Positions 20,773-30,256 are shown, counted from the stretch's first letter. The stretch is DNA of 35,197 bases from Betaproteobacteria bacterium (GCA_003153475.1 PLYT01000089.1:1-35197), one strand, 5' to 3'. Made by a program: numbers and translations. Notes: generated from the letters alone by a model not told the origin.

Positions 20773-21709
20773 GCGACGAGGGCGCACGTCGCGGCCAGGC
20801 GCCGCGGCCTTCGCCTCGCGCGACCGGCTCGAGGCTCCCATGCAGTAACGCTGACAGCGCTCGGATGCCGGGTGAGTCGGGACCGAGCGTGCCGTGACGC
20901 AGCAGGCAGTCGAGGATGACTAGGCTCGCGTCCGCCGTGACCGCGTCATCGGCCTCGCCGGCGGCGATCAGTCGCGCGGCGTCAGAAAGCGTGACCTGGC
21001 AGTGTTCGACGGCCTCGCCGTCCTGATTGGCCGGGATGAAACCGGCATCGAGCTCGAGGTCGTAGACGAAGACGGTTTCGCGCTGCAAGCCCTGCGGCTG
21101 CGCGCGGCAGATATCGATGGTTCCTTGCGGCCGAGCCCCCGCCGCGACGTCCGCCGGGATACCGGCCTCCTCCCATGCCTCCTTCACCAGCGTACCGGGC
21201 GCACCGTAGCCAGTGGCGATGCCGCCGCCGACCAGATTGTCGAGGAGGCCCGGATCGATCGCCTTGTTCGGGCTGCGTCGCGCGAGCCACATCGTCAGGC
21301 TACCGCCGCGCTGCACCAGGCCGTTGACGTGCACGGCGTAGGTGCGAACGCCGAAATAGCGCGCCGCCGCGCGCTCGATGTCGACTAGCGGCGCGGCACC
21401 GAATTCGGCAGCGACCGCGTAGCGCTCGTCGCGCCAGGCGGAGAGCAGGCCCTCACCGGACAGCGCCCGGGTGACCTCTTCGATGCCGGCGGTTCTCGCG
21501 GGGCAGTCGGCGAGCGTCGGCACAAGACGAACTTCGTCGCCGTTGGCGTCGAAGACAGCGGCGAAGGCGGACAGCCGCGCGGCGCGCACCGGATCGATCC
21601 AGCCGACCGTCCGGTCGCCCACACGGAAAGGAACATAGTCGCCTTGCGGCGCGGCTAGCGTCCGCGCGAGCCGCGCATGGATCGCGGGTACAATGCCGTC
21701 GGCCCTCAT
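20759..21709 (-). CDS. DUF4743-type Nudix hydrolase
   Basis: A 316-residue protein with an N-terminal DUF4743-like part (about residues 1-120, including the [16 protein letters not shown] block) and a C-terminal Nudix domain. The Nudix box at about 161-183 reads [23 protein letters not shown]. The usual first glutamate is replaced by glycine and RE by KE, while the metal-binding EAWEE core is kept. Related proteins are annotated as thiamine-pyrophosphokinase-associated Nudix hydrolases acting on oxidised thiamine diphosphate; that function is not shown here. The ATG at 21709 was chosen, since the frame upstream has only a long arginine-rich stretch typical of antisense reading. It is divergent from the HAD gene, 29 bp away. 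Confidence 0.82.
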   Translation of the reverse strand: MRADGIVPAIHARLARTLAAPQGDYVPFRVGDRTVGWIDPVRAARLSAFAAVFDANGDEVRLVPTLADCPARTAGIEEVTRALSGEGLLSAWRDERYAVAAEFGAAPLVDIERAAARYFGVRTYAVHVNGLVQRGGSLTMWLARRSPNKAIDPGLLDNLVGGGIATGYGAPGTLVKEAWEEAGIPADVAAGARPQGTIDICRAQPQGLQRETVFVYDLELDAGFIPANQDGEAVEHCQVTLSDAARLIAAGEADDAVTADASLVILDCLLRHGTLGPDSPGIRALSALLHGSLEPVARGEGRGAWPRRAPSSLMPL

Positions 21710-21738
21710 TCGACGATTGTATCTTTCGTCCGCCTTTC

Positions 21739-22410
21739 GTGCCCTCCGACGTCCTCGCGCTGTTCGACCTCGATCACACGCTGCTTGCGCTCGACAGCGA
21801 CGAAGCCTGGGTGGATTTCCTGATCGGCGAGGGCGCGCTCGACCGCGCCGTATTCGAGCAGGGCAACCGCGCAATCGTCGAGCGGTATCGACGCGGCGAG
21901 GTCGGCGTGCTGGAGTTCACCGAGTTCTACCTGGGCACCCTCAAAGGCCGTGATCTGCCGCAGCTCCATGCCTGGCGCGCCGATTATTTCGCGCGATCGA
22001 TACGCCCCGCGATCCCGGCTGCCGCCCGTGCGCTGGTCGAGCGGCATCGCCGCGCCGGCGACCTCCTGGTGCTGACGACGGCGACCAGCCGCTTCCTGAC
22101 CGCGCCGATAGCCGAGGATCTGGGCTTCGAGCATTTGATCGCGACCGAGCCCGAAATCGTGGCCGGCCGCTACACGGGCAAGGTTTCAGGGATCCCGAAT
22201 ATGCGCGAAGGCAAGATAGCTCGCCTCGAGGCATGGTTGGCGCAACGGCAGCAACGGCTCGCCGATTTTCGGGAGAGCTGGTTCTACAGCGATTCGCGCA
22301 ACGATATTCCGCTGCTCGAGCGGATCACGCATCCGGTCGCCGTCAATGCCGACGCGGCATTGGCGACGCTGGCCCGCGCCAGGGCATGGCCGACGATCGA
22401 AATCCGGTAA
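21739..22410 (+). CDS. HAD-family phosphatase (SerB-like, subfamily IB)
   Basis: A 223-residue HAD hydrolase. Motif I is FDLDHTLL with nucleophile D10 and D12, motif II is LTTATSRF, the motif III lysine is in [10 protein letters not shown], and motif IV is [11 protein letters not shown]. The helical cap between motifs I and II matches the phosphoserine-phosphatase-like subfamily, often annotated only as HAD-IB hydrolase. The start is a GTG, shortly after the divergent Nudix start. folD follows after 35 bp and may be co-transcribed. The substrate is unknown. Confidence 0.88.
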   Translation: MPSDVLALFDLDHTLLALDSDEAWVDFLIGEGALDRAVFEQGNRAIVERYRRGEVGVLEFTEFYLGTLKGRDLPQLHAWRADYFARSIRPAIPAAARALVERHRRAGDLLVLTTATSRFLTAPIAEDLGFEHLIATEPEIVAGRYTGKVSGIPNMREGKIARLEAWLAQRQQRLADFRESWFYSDSRNDIPLLERITHPVAVNADAALATLARARAWPTIEIR

Positions 22411-22445
22411 GATTAGCGGCTTTGCACCCGAAGCCCGACACGGCG

Positions 22446-23300
22446 ATGAGCGCGCGCATCCTCGATGGCAAGACGCTGGCGGAACGGCTGAAGGCGGATC
22501 TCGGCGCCCGTGTCGCGGCGCGCGTCGCGTTGGGCTTGCCGAGGCCCGGGCTGGCCGTCGTGCTAGTCGGCGAAAACGCGGCCTCGCAGATCTACGTGCG
22601 CAACAAACGCAAATTCACCGAAGCCGCGAACATGCGGTCGTTTTCGCACGACCTTTCGGCCGACACATCGGAAGCCGAGCTCCTGGCGCTGATCGACAAG
22701 CTGAATGCGGACCCGCTCGTACACGGCATACTGGTCCAGTTGCCGCTGCCGAAGCAAATCGATCCGGAGAGAGTGACCGAGCGCATCGATCCTGCCAAGG
22801 ACGTCGACGGCTTTCATCCTTACAACATCGGCAGGCTGGTGTTGAAGCGTCCGATCTTGCGCCCGTGCACACCGTACGGCTGCATGCGCCTGCTGGCGGA
22901 AACCGGCGAAGATTTGGTCGGCAAGCACGCGGTGATCATCGGGCAATCGAACATCGTCGGCCGGCCGATGGCGCTGGAGCTTTTGATGGCGCGCTGCACG
23001 GTCACTGTCTGCCATTCGGCGACGCGTGATCTGGCGGGGATCGTTCGCCAGGCCGACGTGCTGGTCGCCGCCGTCGGCAAAGCCTACTTCGTCGCGGCTG
23101 ACTGGATCAAGCCGGGCGCGATCGTCATCGATGTTGGGATGAACCGCGATGCCGAAGGCCGTCTGTGCGGCGATGTCGATCGCCGCGCTGCAGAGCGCGC
23201 GGCGTGGATCACGCCGGTGCCCGGCGGTGTAGGGCCGATGACCATTGCGATGCTGCTCGCGAACACATTGACGGCCGCGGAGCTGCAGGACTCCGCCTGA
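22446..23300 (+). CDS. folD: Methylenetetrahydrofolate dehydrogenase/cyclohydrolase
   Basis: This 284-residue bifunctional enzyme interconverts 5,10-methylene-, 5,10-methenyl- and 10-formyl-tetrahydrofolate. The active-site Y50-x3-K54 motif is present ([11 protein letters not shown]). The region [14 protein letters not shown], the Rossmann motif [11 protein letters not shown] and the C-terminal [18 protein letters not shown] are all typical. I chose the ATG at 22446 for the normal N-terminus MSARILDGK. It converges with the cytochrome c gene, whose stop lies 24 bp away. The one-carbon role could link to the GcvT-type dehydrogenase, but they are not adjacent. Confidence 0.96.
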   Translation: MSARILDGKTLAERLKADLGARVAARVALGLPRPGLAVVLVGENAASQIYVRNKRKFTEAANMRSFSHDLSADTSEAELLALIDKLNADPLVHGILVQLPLPKQIDPERVTERIDPAKDVDGFHPYNIGRLVLKRPILRPCTPYGCMRLLAETGEDLVGKHAVIIGQSNIVGRPMALELLMARCTVTVCHSATRDLAGIVRQADVLVAAVGKAYFVAADWIKPGAIVIDVGMNRDAEGRLCGDVDRRAAERAAWITPVPGGVGPMTIAMLLANTLTAAELQDSA

Positions 23301-23324
23301 AGCTTCGCGCCATCGCGCATACGG

Positions 23325-23825
23325 CTATTTGGGCGGCGCCGGAAACTGCACGTATGGCGGCTTCGGCTCCTGGTCCGGCGGCAGAAAGGCCGGCGCTTCG
23401 CTCCCGGCGGGACCGAGAGAACGGATGCAGCGATAGACGGCGCGCAAGTCCGCATCGGTCATCGCGCGGAGCGCGAACCACGGCATCGGCGGACGCATCT
23501 CCTCGGATTTCGCAACATACAACCACTCCGGCTCGCTCAATTTCTGCATGTACAAGCGCAGATTGACCGGATAGGTCGTGCCCCAGGGACCGCGCCAGCC
23601 GAGCTGATCGCCGACCAGCCAGTCCTTTTCGGCCACCTTGCCGCCGGTCGACGCGTAGCCGGGCGTGTGGCAGTCGTTACACCCGCCGATCTGCACGATG
23701 TATCTGCCGCGATCGACGTCCTTGCTCGCGGCTGCCTGCGACTTCGGAGCATCCGCCGCATTCACGGAGCACGCGAACGCGGACAAGACGGCGAAACCGA
23801 CGGTTGGCCGAGTGAGACGGGTCAT
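23325..23825 (-). CDS. Periplasmic c-type cytochrome
   Basis: A 166-residue protein with a signal peptide (hydrophobic GFAVLSAFACS, cleavage after VNA near residue 23) and one haem-binding motif C49-N-D-C52-H53. The later methionine-containing segment RPPMPWFALRAMTDADL probably supplies the axial ligand and resembles cytochrome subunits of quinoprotein and other periplasmic dehydrogenases. A proline-rich tail follows. It lies 74 bp downstream of the aldehyde dehydrogenase on the same strand and is the last gene of that run. Its redox partner is unknown; the nearby dehydrogenases appear NAD-dependent and cytoplasmic, so a direct link is doubtful. Confidence 0.86.
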   Translation of the reverse strand: MTRLTRPTVGFAVLSAFACSVNAADAPKSQAAASKDVDRGRYIVQIGGCNDCHTPGYASTGGKVAEKDWLVGDQLGWRGPWGTTYPVNLRLYMQKLSEPEWLYVAKSEEMRPPMPWFALRAMTDADLRAVYRCIRSLGPAGSEAPAFLPPDQEPKPPYVQFPAPPK

Positions 23826-23899
23826 CGCAATTCCTCAGGTAGTCGCTGGGAGGAGCGGATTCCATCGCAAGCGCCGATGCAGGAGTCCTGCCGCAGCGA

Positions 23900-25270
23900 T
23901 CAGGCGCCGCGCAAGTGCCAGGCTTTGGGGCGGGTGAACGTCTGGATGCCGTAGGTCGACAGCGTCAATCCAATGCCGGAGTGACCGACGCCCGACCATG
24001 GCAGCCTGGGGCTCACGCGGTCGCAGCAGTTCCAGTACACCGATCCCGATCGGACCTTCGACAGGATCCTGCGCGCGCGCTTTTCGTCCGGCGTGTAGAC
24101 GCCCGCCGTAAGGCCATACTCGCTGTCGTTCATCAGCAGCACCGCCTCGGAGTCGTCCTTGACCTTCTGGATGCCGATCACCGGGCCGAAGCTCTCTTCG
24201 CACATCACGCTCATCCGGTGGTCGACTTCGGTGAGCACCGTGGGCTCGAACCAGTTGCCTTTGCGCTTGATGACATTGCCGCCGGTCATCAGACGCGCGC
24301 CGCGACGTTTCGCGTCGATCACCTGCTTTTGCAGCACGTCGAGTTGCGGCCGACGGGTGATCGGTCCGATATAGGTCCTGTCGTCGAGCGGATCGCCGAG
24401 CGAAAAGCCGTTGACCTCGGCGACGAAGGCATCCACAAAGGCGTCGTGGATGCTTTCGTGCACGTAGATGCGCTCGACCGAACAGCACGACTGGCCGGTG
24501 TTGTAAAAGGCGCCGTCGGCGATGCCGGCCGCGGCGTTTTTCACGTCGACGTCGTCGCAGACATAGACGGGATCCTTGCCGCCGAGCTCGAGCTGCACCT
24601 TGATCATCCGGCGGCCGGCAGCGGCGCCGATCTTGGCACCGGTTGCGTACGAGCCGGTGAAAAAGACGCCGTCGACCGGCTGCCTCAGCAGCGCCGCCCC
24701 GGTCGCGGCGCCGCCGTATACTGGAACGAACACATCGTCCGGAACGCCGGATTCGTGCATCAGCTCGGCGATGTGTCTGCCGGTCAGCGTCGCGAATTCC
24801 GAGGGCTTGTACAGCACGGTGTTGCCGGCGAGCAGCGCCGGGACGAAGACGTTGCCGCCGACGAAATAGGGATAATTCCAGGCGGAGATGTTGGCGATGA
24901 CGCCCAGCGGTTCGTGCGAAATGCGCTCCTCGAGGTTCTGCTTGACGTCGGCAAAGATTTTTTCCTCGCGCAGCACGCCGGCCGCTTCGGCCAGGAAGAA
25001 GTCGAGGCGCGGCAAGAAGCCGTTCAACTCGTTCCTCGATTGGCGGATCGGCTTGCCGACCTCGAGCGTCAGCGTGTGGGCCAGTGTTTCCAGCGAAGTG
25101 ACGACCCGCTCGCGGAAGGCGCGGATGGCGTCGAGGCGTTTTTTAAGCGGCAGCGACGCCCAATCGGCTTGCGCGCCGCGGGCGAGGGCGTATTTCTTAC
25201 GCACGGCGCTGCCGCGGTCTTCCTCGATGTCGGCAATCGCCTCGCCGGTCGCGGGATTGGTGATTTTCAT
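23900..25270 (-). CDS. NAD(P)-dependent aldehyde dehydrogenase
   Basis: A 456-residue aldehyde dehydrogenase with the catalytic glutamate E228 in QLELGGKDP and the nucleophile C262 in NTGQSCCSVER; C263 follows directly. The ATG at 25270 gives a normal start (MKITNPATGEAIADI); the frame stays open well upstream through the next gene, but that part is antisense-like. It follows the PuuD-like hydrolase by 13 bp. In the proposed gamma-glutamyl route it would oxidise a gamma-glutamylated amino aldehyde to the acid, as PuuC does. The exact aldehyde is not determined. Confidence 0.92.
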   Translation of the reverse strand: MKITNPATGEAIADIEEDRGSAVRKKYALARGAQADWASLPLKKRLDAIRAFRERVVTSLETLAHTLTLEVGKPIRQSRNELNGFLPRLDFFLAEAAGVLREEKIFADVKQNLEERISHEPLGVIANISAWNYPYFVGGNVFVPALLAGNTVLYKPSEFATLTGRHIAELMHESGVPDDVFVPVYGGAATGAALLRQPVDGVFFTGSYATGAKIGAAAGRRMIKVQLELGGKDPVYVCDDVDVKNAAAGIADGAFYNTGQSCCSVERIYVHESIHDAFVDAFVAEVNGFSLGDPLDDRTYIGPITRRPQLDVLQKQVIDAKRRGARLMTGGNVIKRKGNWFEPTVLTEVDHRMSVMCEESFGPVIGIQKVKDDSEAVLLMNDSEYGLTAGVYTPDEKRARRILSKVRSGSVYWNCCDRVSPRLPWSGVGHSGIGLTLSTYGIQTFTRPKAWHLRGA

Positions 25271-25283
25271 CGGTGGCTTTCGA

Positions 25284-26048
25284 TCAGCGTCGGGCGCGCG
25301 AGAGGAAATCGTCGAGGATCGGCGTGTCGTCGAGCAGGCTGGCATCACCCGGATCGTGGAATTCGGGATGCCATTGCACGCCGAATACGTACGAGGGTCC
25401 GGACCAGCGCAGTGCCTCGACCAGGCGGTCAGGCTCCGACCAGGCTTCGACGACGAGGTCGCGGCCGAGATCCTTGGCCGCCTGATGGTGGACCGAATTG
25501 GTCGTGGCCAGCGCGCGATCCGGGTAAAGCACCGCGAGTCCGGTCCCCGGCACGATGGCGGTCGCGTGGACGTTGGCGGCGTAGATGTCCCAGTTGCGAT
25601 GTTCGAGCGCGCCCGGCCGCTGCGTTGCGATGTCCTGATACAGCGTGCCGCCATGGGCCACATTGATGATCTGCGCGCCGCGGCATACGCCGAGCACCGG
25701 CTTGCCTTCGGCAATGAACGCCTTCAGCAGCGCGATCTCGTAGTCGTCGCGCACGCGGTCGCCGCTCCATTCGGGGCGCAGCGCCGTTTCGCCGTAGGAC
25801 TCGGGACAGACGTCGGAGCCGCCCATCAGCAGCAGCGCATCGAGCTCGCGCGCATAGTCGCCAACGTTCACCTGGCTGCGCGCGCGACGCGTCGACCCGT
25901 CCGGCGACGGAATCATCAACGCGAGCGCATCGCGCTGCATCACCCAGTGCGCCATGTTCTGCTCGATGTACTGCAAAGTCATGCCCTTGAACAGCGCCCG
26001 CTTCGGATCGGCGTGCAAAAAGCAGGCGGAAATGCCGATCTTCAGCAT
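25284..26048 (-). CDS. Class I glutamine-amidotransferase-like gamma-glutamyl hydrolase (PuuD-like)
   Basis: A 254-residue peptidase C26 family protein. The catalytic triad is visible: C122 in GVCRGAQIINV, H227 and E229 in VQWHPEF. PuuD proteins hydrolyse gamma-glutamyl-GABA to GABA and glutamate. With a glutamine-synthetase-like ligase, alcohol and aldehyde dehydrogenases in the same run, the expected role is removal of the glutamyl group at the end of the pathway. The ATG at 26048 starts the typical N-terminus MLKIGISACF. The gene lies 40 bp after the alcohol dehydrogenase. Confidence 0.88.
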   Translation of the reverse strand: MLKIGISACFLHADPKRALFKGMTLQYIEQNMAHWVMQRDALALMIPSPDGSTRRARSQVNVGDYARELDALLLMGGSDVCPESYGETALRPEWSGDRVRDDYEIALLKAFIAEGKPVLGVCRGAQIINVAHGGTLYQDIATQRPGALEHRNWDIYAANVHATAIVPGTGLAVLYPDRALATTNSVHHQAAKDLGRDLVVEAWSEPDRLVEALRWSGPSYVFGVQWHPEFHDPGDASLLDDTPILDDFLSRARR

Positions 26049-26088
26049 GAAGAGAGCGCGCGCTGCCCAGTCGCCGCACGCCGGACGC

Positions 26089-27255
26089 TCACATCGCCTC
26101 GGCGAAGATCCGCTCGAAGTCGGCGCGCGTGCACTTGCGGGGATTGGTTTGGTGACAGGTGTCGTTGATCGCGACGTCGGCCAGTGCCGGAATGTCGGCC
26201 CGGGTGACAGGCCGCTTGGCCGCGTGCCCTGACAGGGTTGCCGGAATGCCCAGGTCGCGCTTGAGGGCCGCCAGCCAATCGATGAACGCTTCCGCGCTGG
26301 CCTCGGGCAGCGCGCCGGCGACGCCGGCGCCCACGACATGCGCGAGCTCGGCCATTTTCGCCGTGGCGCTTTTGAGGTTGAAGCGCATGACGTGGTCGAT
26401 CATGATGCCATTAGCGAGCCCATGATGCAGGTCGGCGACCGTCGACAGCGCGTGCGCACAGGAGTGGACGGCACCCAGGTCTTTCTGGAATGCGATCGCG
26501 CCCATCATCGAGCTCATCAGCATATCGGAGCGCGCCTGCAGGTTATGCGGCTCGCGCACCGCGGTGCGCAGCGAGCGGGCGGCGATCCGCGCTCCTTCCA
26601 GGGCGATGCCGTCGCACAGCGGATGATAGGCCGGGGAGAGGTACGATTCGACGTTGTGGGTCAGCGCATCCATGCCGGTCGCGGCGGTGATCGCCGGCGG
26701 CAGGTCAATCGTAAGCTCGGGGTCGGCGAATACCGCCTTGGCGAGCAGTCGCGGCGAAAAGATGATCTTCTTGATGTGCGTCGCGTCATCCGATATGACG
26801 CTCGAGCGGCCGACCTCGGAGCCGGTGCCTGCGGTCGTCGGCAGCGCGACAAAATAAGGCAGGTCATGCTCGATCGGCCGGACCTGCGGGTGATCCCACG
26901 CGTACTGGAGCACGTCGCCTTGGTGGACCGCCATCAGCGCGATCGCCTTGGCGACGTCGAGCGCCGCGCCTCCGCCCAGCCCGATGATCGAATCGGCGCG
27001 ATGCTTGCGGAATGCGGCGACGCCGTTGGCAACCTGGCTTTTGACCGGATTGCCCCATATGTCGGAATACACGGCGGCGTCGAGCCGATGCAGTTCGGCG
27101 ACGAACTTCGAAAGCAGAGGCAGCGGGGCAATGCCGCGGTCGGTGACGATCAGCGGGCGCGCGAGGCCCTGCGCGGCGAGGTGCTCGGCAACGAGCTTGC
27201 GCGCGCCCGCGCCGAAGTAGATTGCCGTGGGGAAGGCAAATCGGTCGATCGTCAT
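26089..27255 (-). CDS. Iron-containing (group III) alcohol dehydrogenase
   Basis: A 388-residue group III alcohol dehydrogenase. The nucleotide-binding motif is SIIGLGGGAALDVAKAIAL, followed by ALPTTAGTGSEVG. The metal-ligand region CAHALSTVADLHHGLANGIMIDHVMRFN and a later histidine (NPRKCTRADF region) are present. Its start overlaps the end of the solute-binding-protein gene by four bases (ATGA). The enzyme oxidises a primary alcohol or reduces an aldehyde. Its place between a gamma-glutamyl ligase and an aldehyde dehydrogenase suggests that the alcohol group of a gamma-glutamylated amino alcohol is the substrate. Confidence 0.9.
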   Translation of the reverse strand: MTIDRFAFPTAIYFGAGARKLVAEHLAAQGLARPLIVTDRGIAPLPLLSKFVAELHRLDAAVYSDIWGNPVKSQVANGVAAFRKHRADSIIGLGGGAALDVAKAIALMAVHQGDVLQYAWDHPQVRPIEHDLPYFVALPTTAGTGSEVGRSSVISDDATHIKKIIFSPRLLAKAVFADPELTIDLPPAITAATGMDALTHNVESYLSPAYHPLCDGIALEGARIAARSLRTAVREPHNLQARSDMLMSSMMGAIAFQKDLGAVHSCAHALSTVADLHHGLANGIMIDHVMRFNLKSATAKMAELAHVVGAGVAGALPEASAEAFIDWLAALKRDLGIPATLSGHAAKRPVTRADIPALADVAINDTCHQTNPRKCTRADFERIFAEAM

Positions 27256-28886
27256 TTCGCGGCCGATCCCACTTGCTGTGCATCGGCGATCCGCACGAAG
27301 CGAAGTTCGAGGATGTCGCTTGGCCATTGCGCGACGCTGACCTCGGGCCGCATCACCCACGTCAGCGTACGACGATAAAGCGGGAGCAGCGGCAGGTCGG
27401 CACGCATCAGCCGCAGCGCGTCGCCGACAAGCTGGCGCCGGCGCGCGATATCGGGCTCGACGCGGATCGAATCGATCAGTTGATCAAGACGGGGATTCGA
27501 ATACCTCCCGCCGTTGAACGTGCCGGGGCCGTCGGCGCCGTAGCTGTGCACGATCGCATTCAGCATCGGCCAGGGGTCGGTCTGCGGCGACCAGCCGAAT
27601 TCGAAAAAGCTGGTCGTCGCCTGGGTCAGCTTGGGAAAGAACGTCGCCGTCGGCCAGGGCTGAAACATCGCCCGGATGCCCACTTGCGCCAGCATGCCCG
27701 TAATCGCCTGGCACACGGCCGCGCGGTACGCCACGTTGACGCAATCGAGCGTCACTTGGAATCCGTCCGGGTACCCGGCCTCCTTCAGCAGCGTCCGGGC
27801 CGCGGCTGGATCGTACTTCGGCCGGCTCTCAAGGTCCGGCACATAACCGTCGAGCAGCCGCGAGACGTACGAGCCGGTCGCCGTCGCCTGACCGCGCAGT
27901 ACCTTGGCCACGATGGCGTCGATGTCGATCGCGGCGTAGACCGCGCGTCGCACCCGCAGGTCCTTGAACGGGTTGCGTCCCTTCACGTCGCCGAACTGCA
28001 GCTCGTCGCGGCTCTGGTCGAAGCCGAGATACTGGGTCCCGATGTCGCTGATCTGGGCGAGCTTGAAGCGAGCTTCCTTTTGCAGGCGGGGCACGTCCTG
28101 GAATGGCGGATCGATGACGAAATCAACCTGACCGGACACGAGCGCGGCCAAGCGCGTCGCGTCGGATTGGATGACGACGTAGGTCGCCTCATCGATGTTG
28201 CCGCGCTGGCCCCACCACTGCGGATTGGCGACCAACACGCAACGGACATCGGACTCGTAGCTCTTGAGGACGTACGGACCGGTGCCGTTGGCGTTGCGGA
28301 CCGCGTAGGTCTCCTGCTTGGCGTTGTAGTTCTGCGGTGCGACGACGTCGTGCGCGGCAGACCATGCCTTGCTCATGATGCCGACGTAGATCAATTTTTC
28401 AGGCAGGACGGCATCGGGCGACTCGAGGATGATGTCGACCGTCAGGTCGTCGACCCTGCGCGCTTCAAGCACACCCCGCAATTGGAAAGCGCGTTGCGAA
28501 TTCTTGGCCAGCGCGCGCTGGATCGAGAACACGACGTCGTCCGCAGTAAACGGCGTCCCGTCGTGGAATTTGACGTTGCGCCTGAGCTTGAAACGCCAGC
28601 GCTTGGCGTCGACCGGTTGCCACGACACCGCCAGCGCCGGCTCGATCGCGAAGTTCCGATCGCGAGACACCAGCGACTCGTAGAGCTGGCTCACCACGCG
28701 GGTCTGGTAGAGCAGGGCCAGCGCGTGCGGATCGAGCGATTGCGGGTCGAAAGCGCTGGCGAAGCGCAGCGTCTTCGCCGCGAGCGAACCGGTGGCCACG
28801 CACATCGTCAGCAGCACGGCGGCCGCTGCCGTCGACGCCAGGCGACGACTACGGATCCAACGGGCCAGCGGAGGCTGGCGCCTCAT
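27252..28886 (-). CDS. ABC transporter solute-binding protein, family 5 (peptide/opine type)
   Basis: A 544-residue periplasmic binding protein. The signal peptide has a basic start (RRQPPLARWIRSRR), a hydrophobic core and cleavage after SLA near residue 36. The mature start TLRFASAFDPQSLDPHA and the block FKLRRNVKFHDGTPFTADDVVFSIQRAL are characteristic of the dipeptide/oligopeptide/nickel family. It overlaps the ligase gene before it and the alcohol dehydrogenase gene after it, each by ATGA, so the three are translationally linked. No permease or ATPase for it is encoded in the window. The ligand is unknown and may be the amine or a peptide handled by the pathway. Confidence 0.9.
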   Translation of the reverse strand: MRRQPPLARWIRSRRLASTAAAAVLLTMCVATGSLAAKTLRFASAFDPQSLDPHALALLYQTRVVSQLYESLVSRDRNFAIEPALAVSWQPVDAKRWRFKLRRNVKFHDGTPFTADDVVFSIQRALAKNSQRAFQLRGVLEARRVDDLTVDIILESPDAVLPEKLIYVGIMSKAWSAAHDVVAPQNYNAKQETYAVRNANGTGPYVLKSYESDVRCVLVANPQWWGQRGNIDEATYVVIQSDATRLAALVSGQVDFVIDPPFQDVPRLQKEARFKLAQISDIGTQYLGFDQSRDELQFGDVKGRNPFKDLRVRRAVYAAIDIDAIVAKVLRGQATATGSYVSRLLDGYVPDLESRPKYDPAAARTLLKEAGYPDGFQVTLDCVNVAYRAAVCQAITGMLAQVGIRAMFQPWPTATFFPKLTQATTSFFEFGWSPQTDPWPMLNAIVHSYGADGPGTFNGGRYSNPRLDQLIDSIRVEPDIARRRQLVGDALRLMRADLPLLPLYRRTLTWVMRPEVSVAQWPSDILELRFVRIADAQQVGSAAK

Positions 28887-30256
28887 ATGATCTCGAAATA
28901 GCGCTTCAATTCCCAGTCGGTGACCGCGTCGAGCCACTGTCGCCATTCCCATTCGCGGGTCGCCGCGAAATGGTCGACGAAATCGTCGCCGAACCAGTCC
29001 CGCGCCAGGTCGGAATCGCGAAATACCCGCGTCGTCTCGATCAGCGTGCGCGGCGCGCGCGGGATGTTCTCCGCGCCTTCGTTGGTGCCATGGATGGGTT
29101 TCGCCGTCAGCTTCAGTTTCTTTTCGATGCCGGACAGGCCGGCGGCGAGCACCGCCGCGGCGGCGAGATAGGGGTTCATGTCGGCGCCGGGGCAACGCGT
29201 CTCCAGCCGCGTCGACTTGGGCGAGCCGGCGATCACGCGAAAGCTCGCCGTGCGATTGTCGATTCCCCAGGTCGGCTTGACCGGTGCCCAGAAGCCGTCG
29301 ACCAGCCGCTTGTAGCTGTTGATCGTCGGCCAGTACATCGGCGCAAATTCCATCAGGGCCGCCACCTGACCGGCAAGGTAACTCTCGAACAGCTTGCTCA
29401 TGCTGTTCCGGCCCTTGGCGTCAAAGAAAAGGTTCTTCCGACCGTCCGACAGGCTCTGATGGATATGGCCGGAACATCCGGGGTACTGGGCATTCCACTT
29501 GGCCATAAAGCTCGGCATGATGCCGAAGCGCGCGCCGATTTCCTTCGCGCCAGTCTTGAACAACACGGCGCGGTCAGCGGCTTCGAGCGCCTCAGAGAAA
29601 AGAATCGCCACTTCGTAGACGCCGGGGCCGGTCTCGGTGTGCAGTCCTTCGATCGGGATATCGAAAGCGCCCATCTCGACCATCAACGCCTTGAAGTAGT
29701 CGCGGTTCTGGTTGGCGCGCAGCAGCGAATAGCCGAACATGCCCGGCGTGATCGTCTGCGGACGCACGTAGCCCTTGTCGGCCCATGACTGCGGCGTCTC
29801 GGTGAAGTTGAACCATTCGAATTCCATGCCGCACATCGGAATCACACCCAGCTTCTCGGCGCGCTTGAGCACGCGTTTGAGCAGCTGCCGCGGACAGGCC
29901 GGATGCGGGACCTCCTTGCCGTTCTTCTGCACGACGAAGTCGCCGAGGAAAAAAGGCACGTCGTCGTCCCAGGGCACGTGACGCAGCGTGCCCAGATCGA
30001 TCCGCGCCAGCGCGTCGGGGAAGCCCTTGTGCCAACCGGTCAGTGTCGTGTTGTCGTAGCACTGATCGGCCATGTCCCAGCCGAAGACGACGTCGCAGAA
30101 ACCGAAGCCACTGTCGGCCGCGGCAAAGAACTTGTCCTTGTGCAGATATTTTCCGCGCAGCACGCCATCGATGTCGGACACGGCAACCTTGACGCGATTG
30201 CCGGGGCTTGCGCGTACGGCGTCCAGGACCTGATTCGGAGCGATGTTCTGCGGCAT
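28883..30256 (-). CDS. Glutamine-synthetase-like gamma-glutamyl-amine ligase (PuuA/GlnT type)
   Basis: A 457-residue ATP-dependent ligase of the glutamine synthetase fold. Recognisable are the N-terminal beta-grasp segment (VAVSDIDGVLRGKYL), the catalytic MEFEWF, the ETGPGVYEVA block, SGHIHQSL, and the C-terminal core RCPGADMNPYLAAAAVLAAGL. The divergence from true GlnA and the neighbouring PuuD, alcohol and aldehyde dehydrogenases favour a gamma-glutamylamide synthetase, as in polyamine, isopropylamine or ethanolamine catabolism. The ATG at 30256 has AGGA about seven bases upstream. It is the first gene of the minus-strand run and overlaps the next gene by four bases. Confidence 0.9.
   Translation of the reverse strand: MPQNIAPNQVLDAVRASPGNRVKVAVSDIDGVLRGKYLHKDKFFAAADSGFGFCDVVFGWDMADQCYDNTTLTGWHKGFPDALARIDLGTLRHVPWDDDVPFFLGDFVVQKNGKEVPHPACPRQLLKRVLKRAEKLGVIPMCGMEFEWFNFTETPQSWADKGYVRPQTITPGMFGYSLLRANQNRDYFKALMVEMGAFDIPIEGLHTETGPGVYEVAILFSEALEAADRAVLFKTGAKEIGARFGIMPSFMAKWNAQYPGCSGHIHQSLSDGRKNLFFDAKGRNSMSKLFESYLAGQVAALMEFAPMYWPTINSYKRLVDGFWAPVKPTWGIDNRTASFRVIAGSPKSTRLETRCPGADMNPYLAAAAVLAAGLSGIEKKLKLTAKPIHGTNEGAENIPRAPRTLIETTRVFRDSDLARDWFGDDFVDHFAATREWEWRQWLDAVTDWELKRYFEII

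Noticed and set aside
26338-28901. Long plus-strand frames opposite the alcohol dehydrogenase and binding protein
   Set aside because: Shadows of well-supported minus-strand genes; low-complexity arginine-rich translations.
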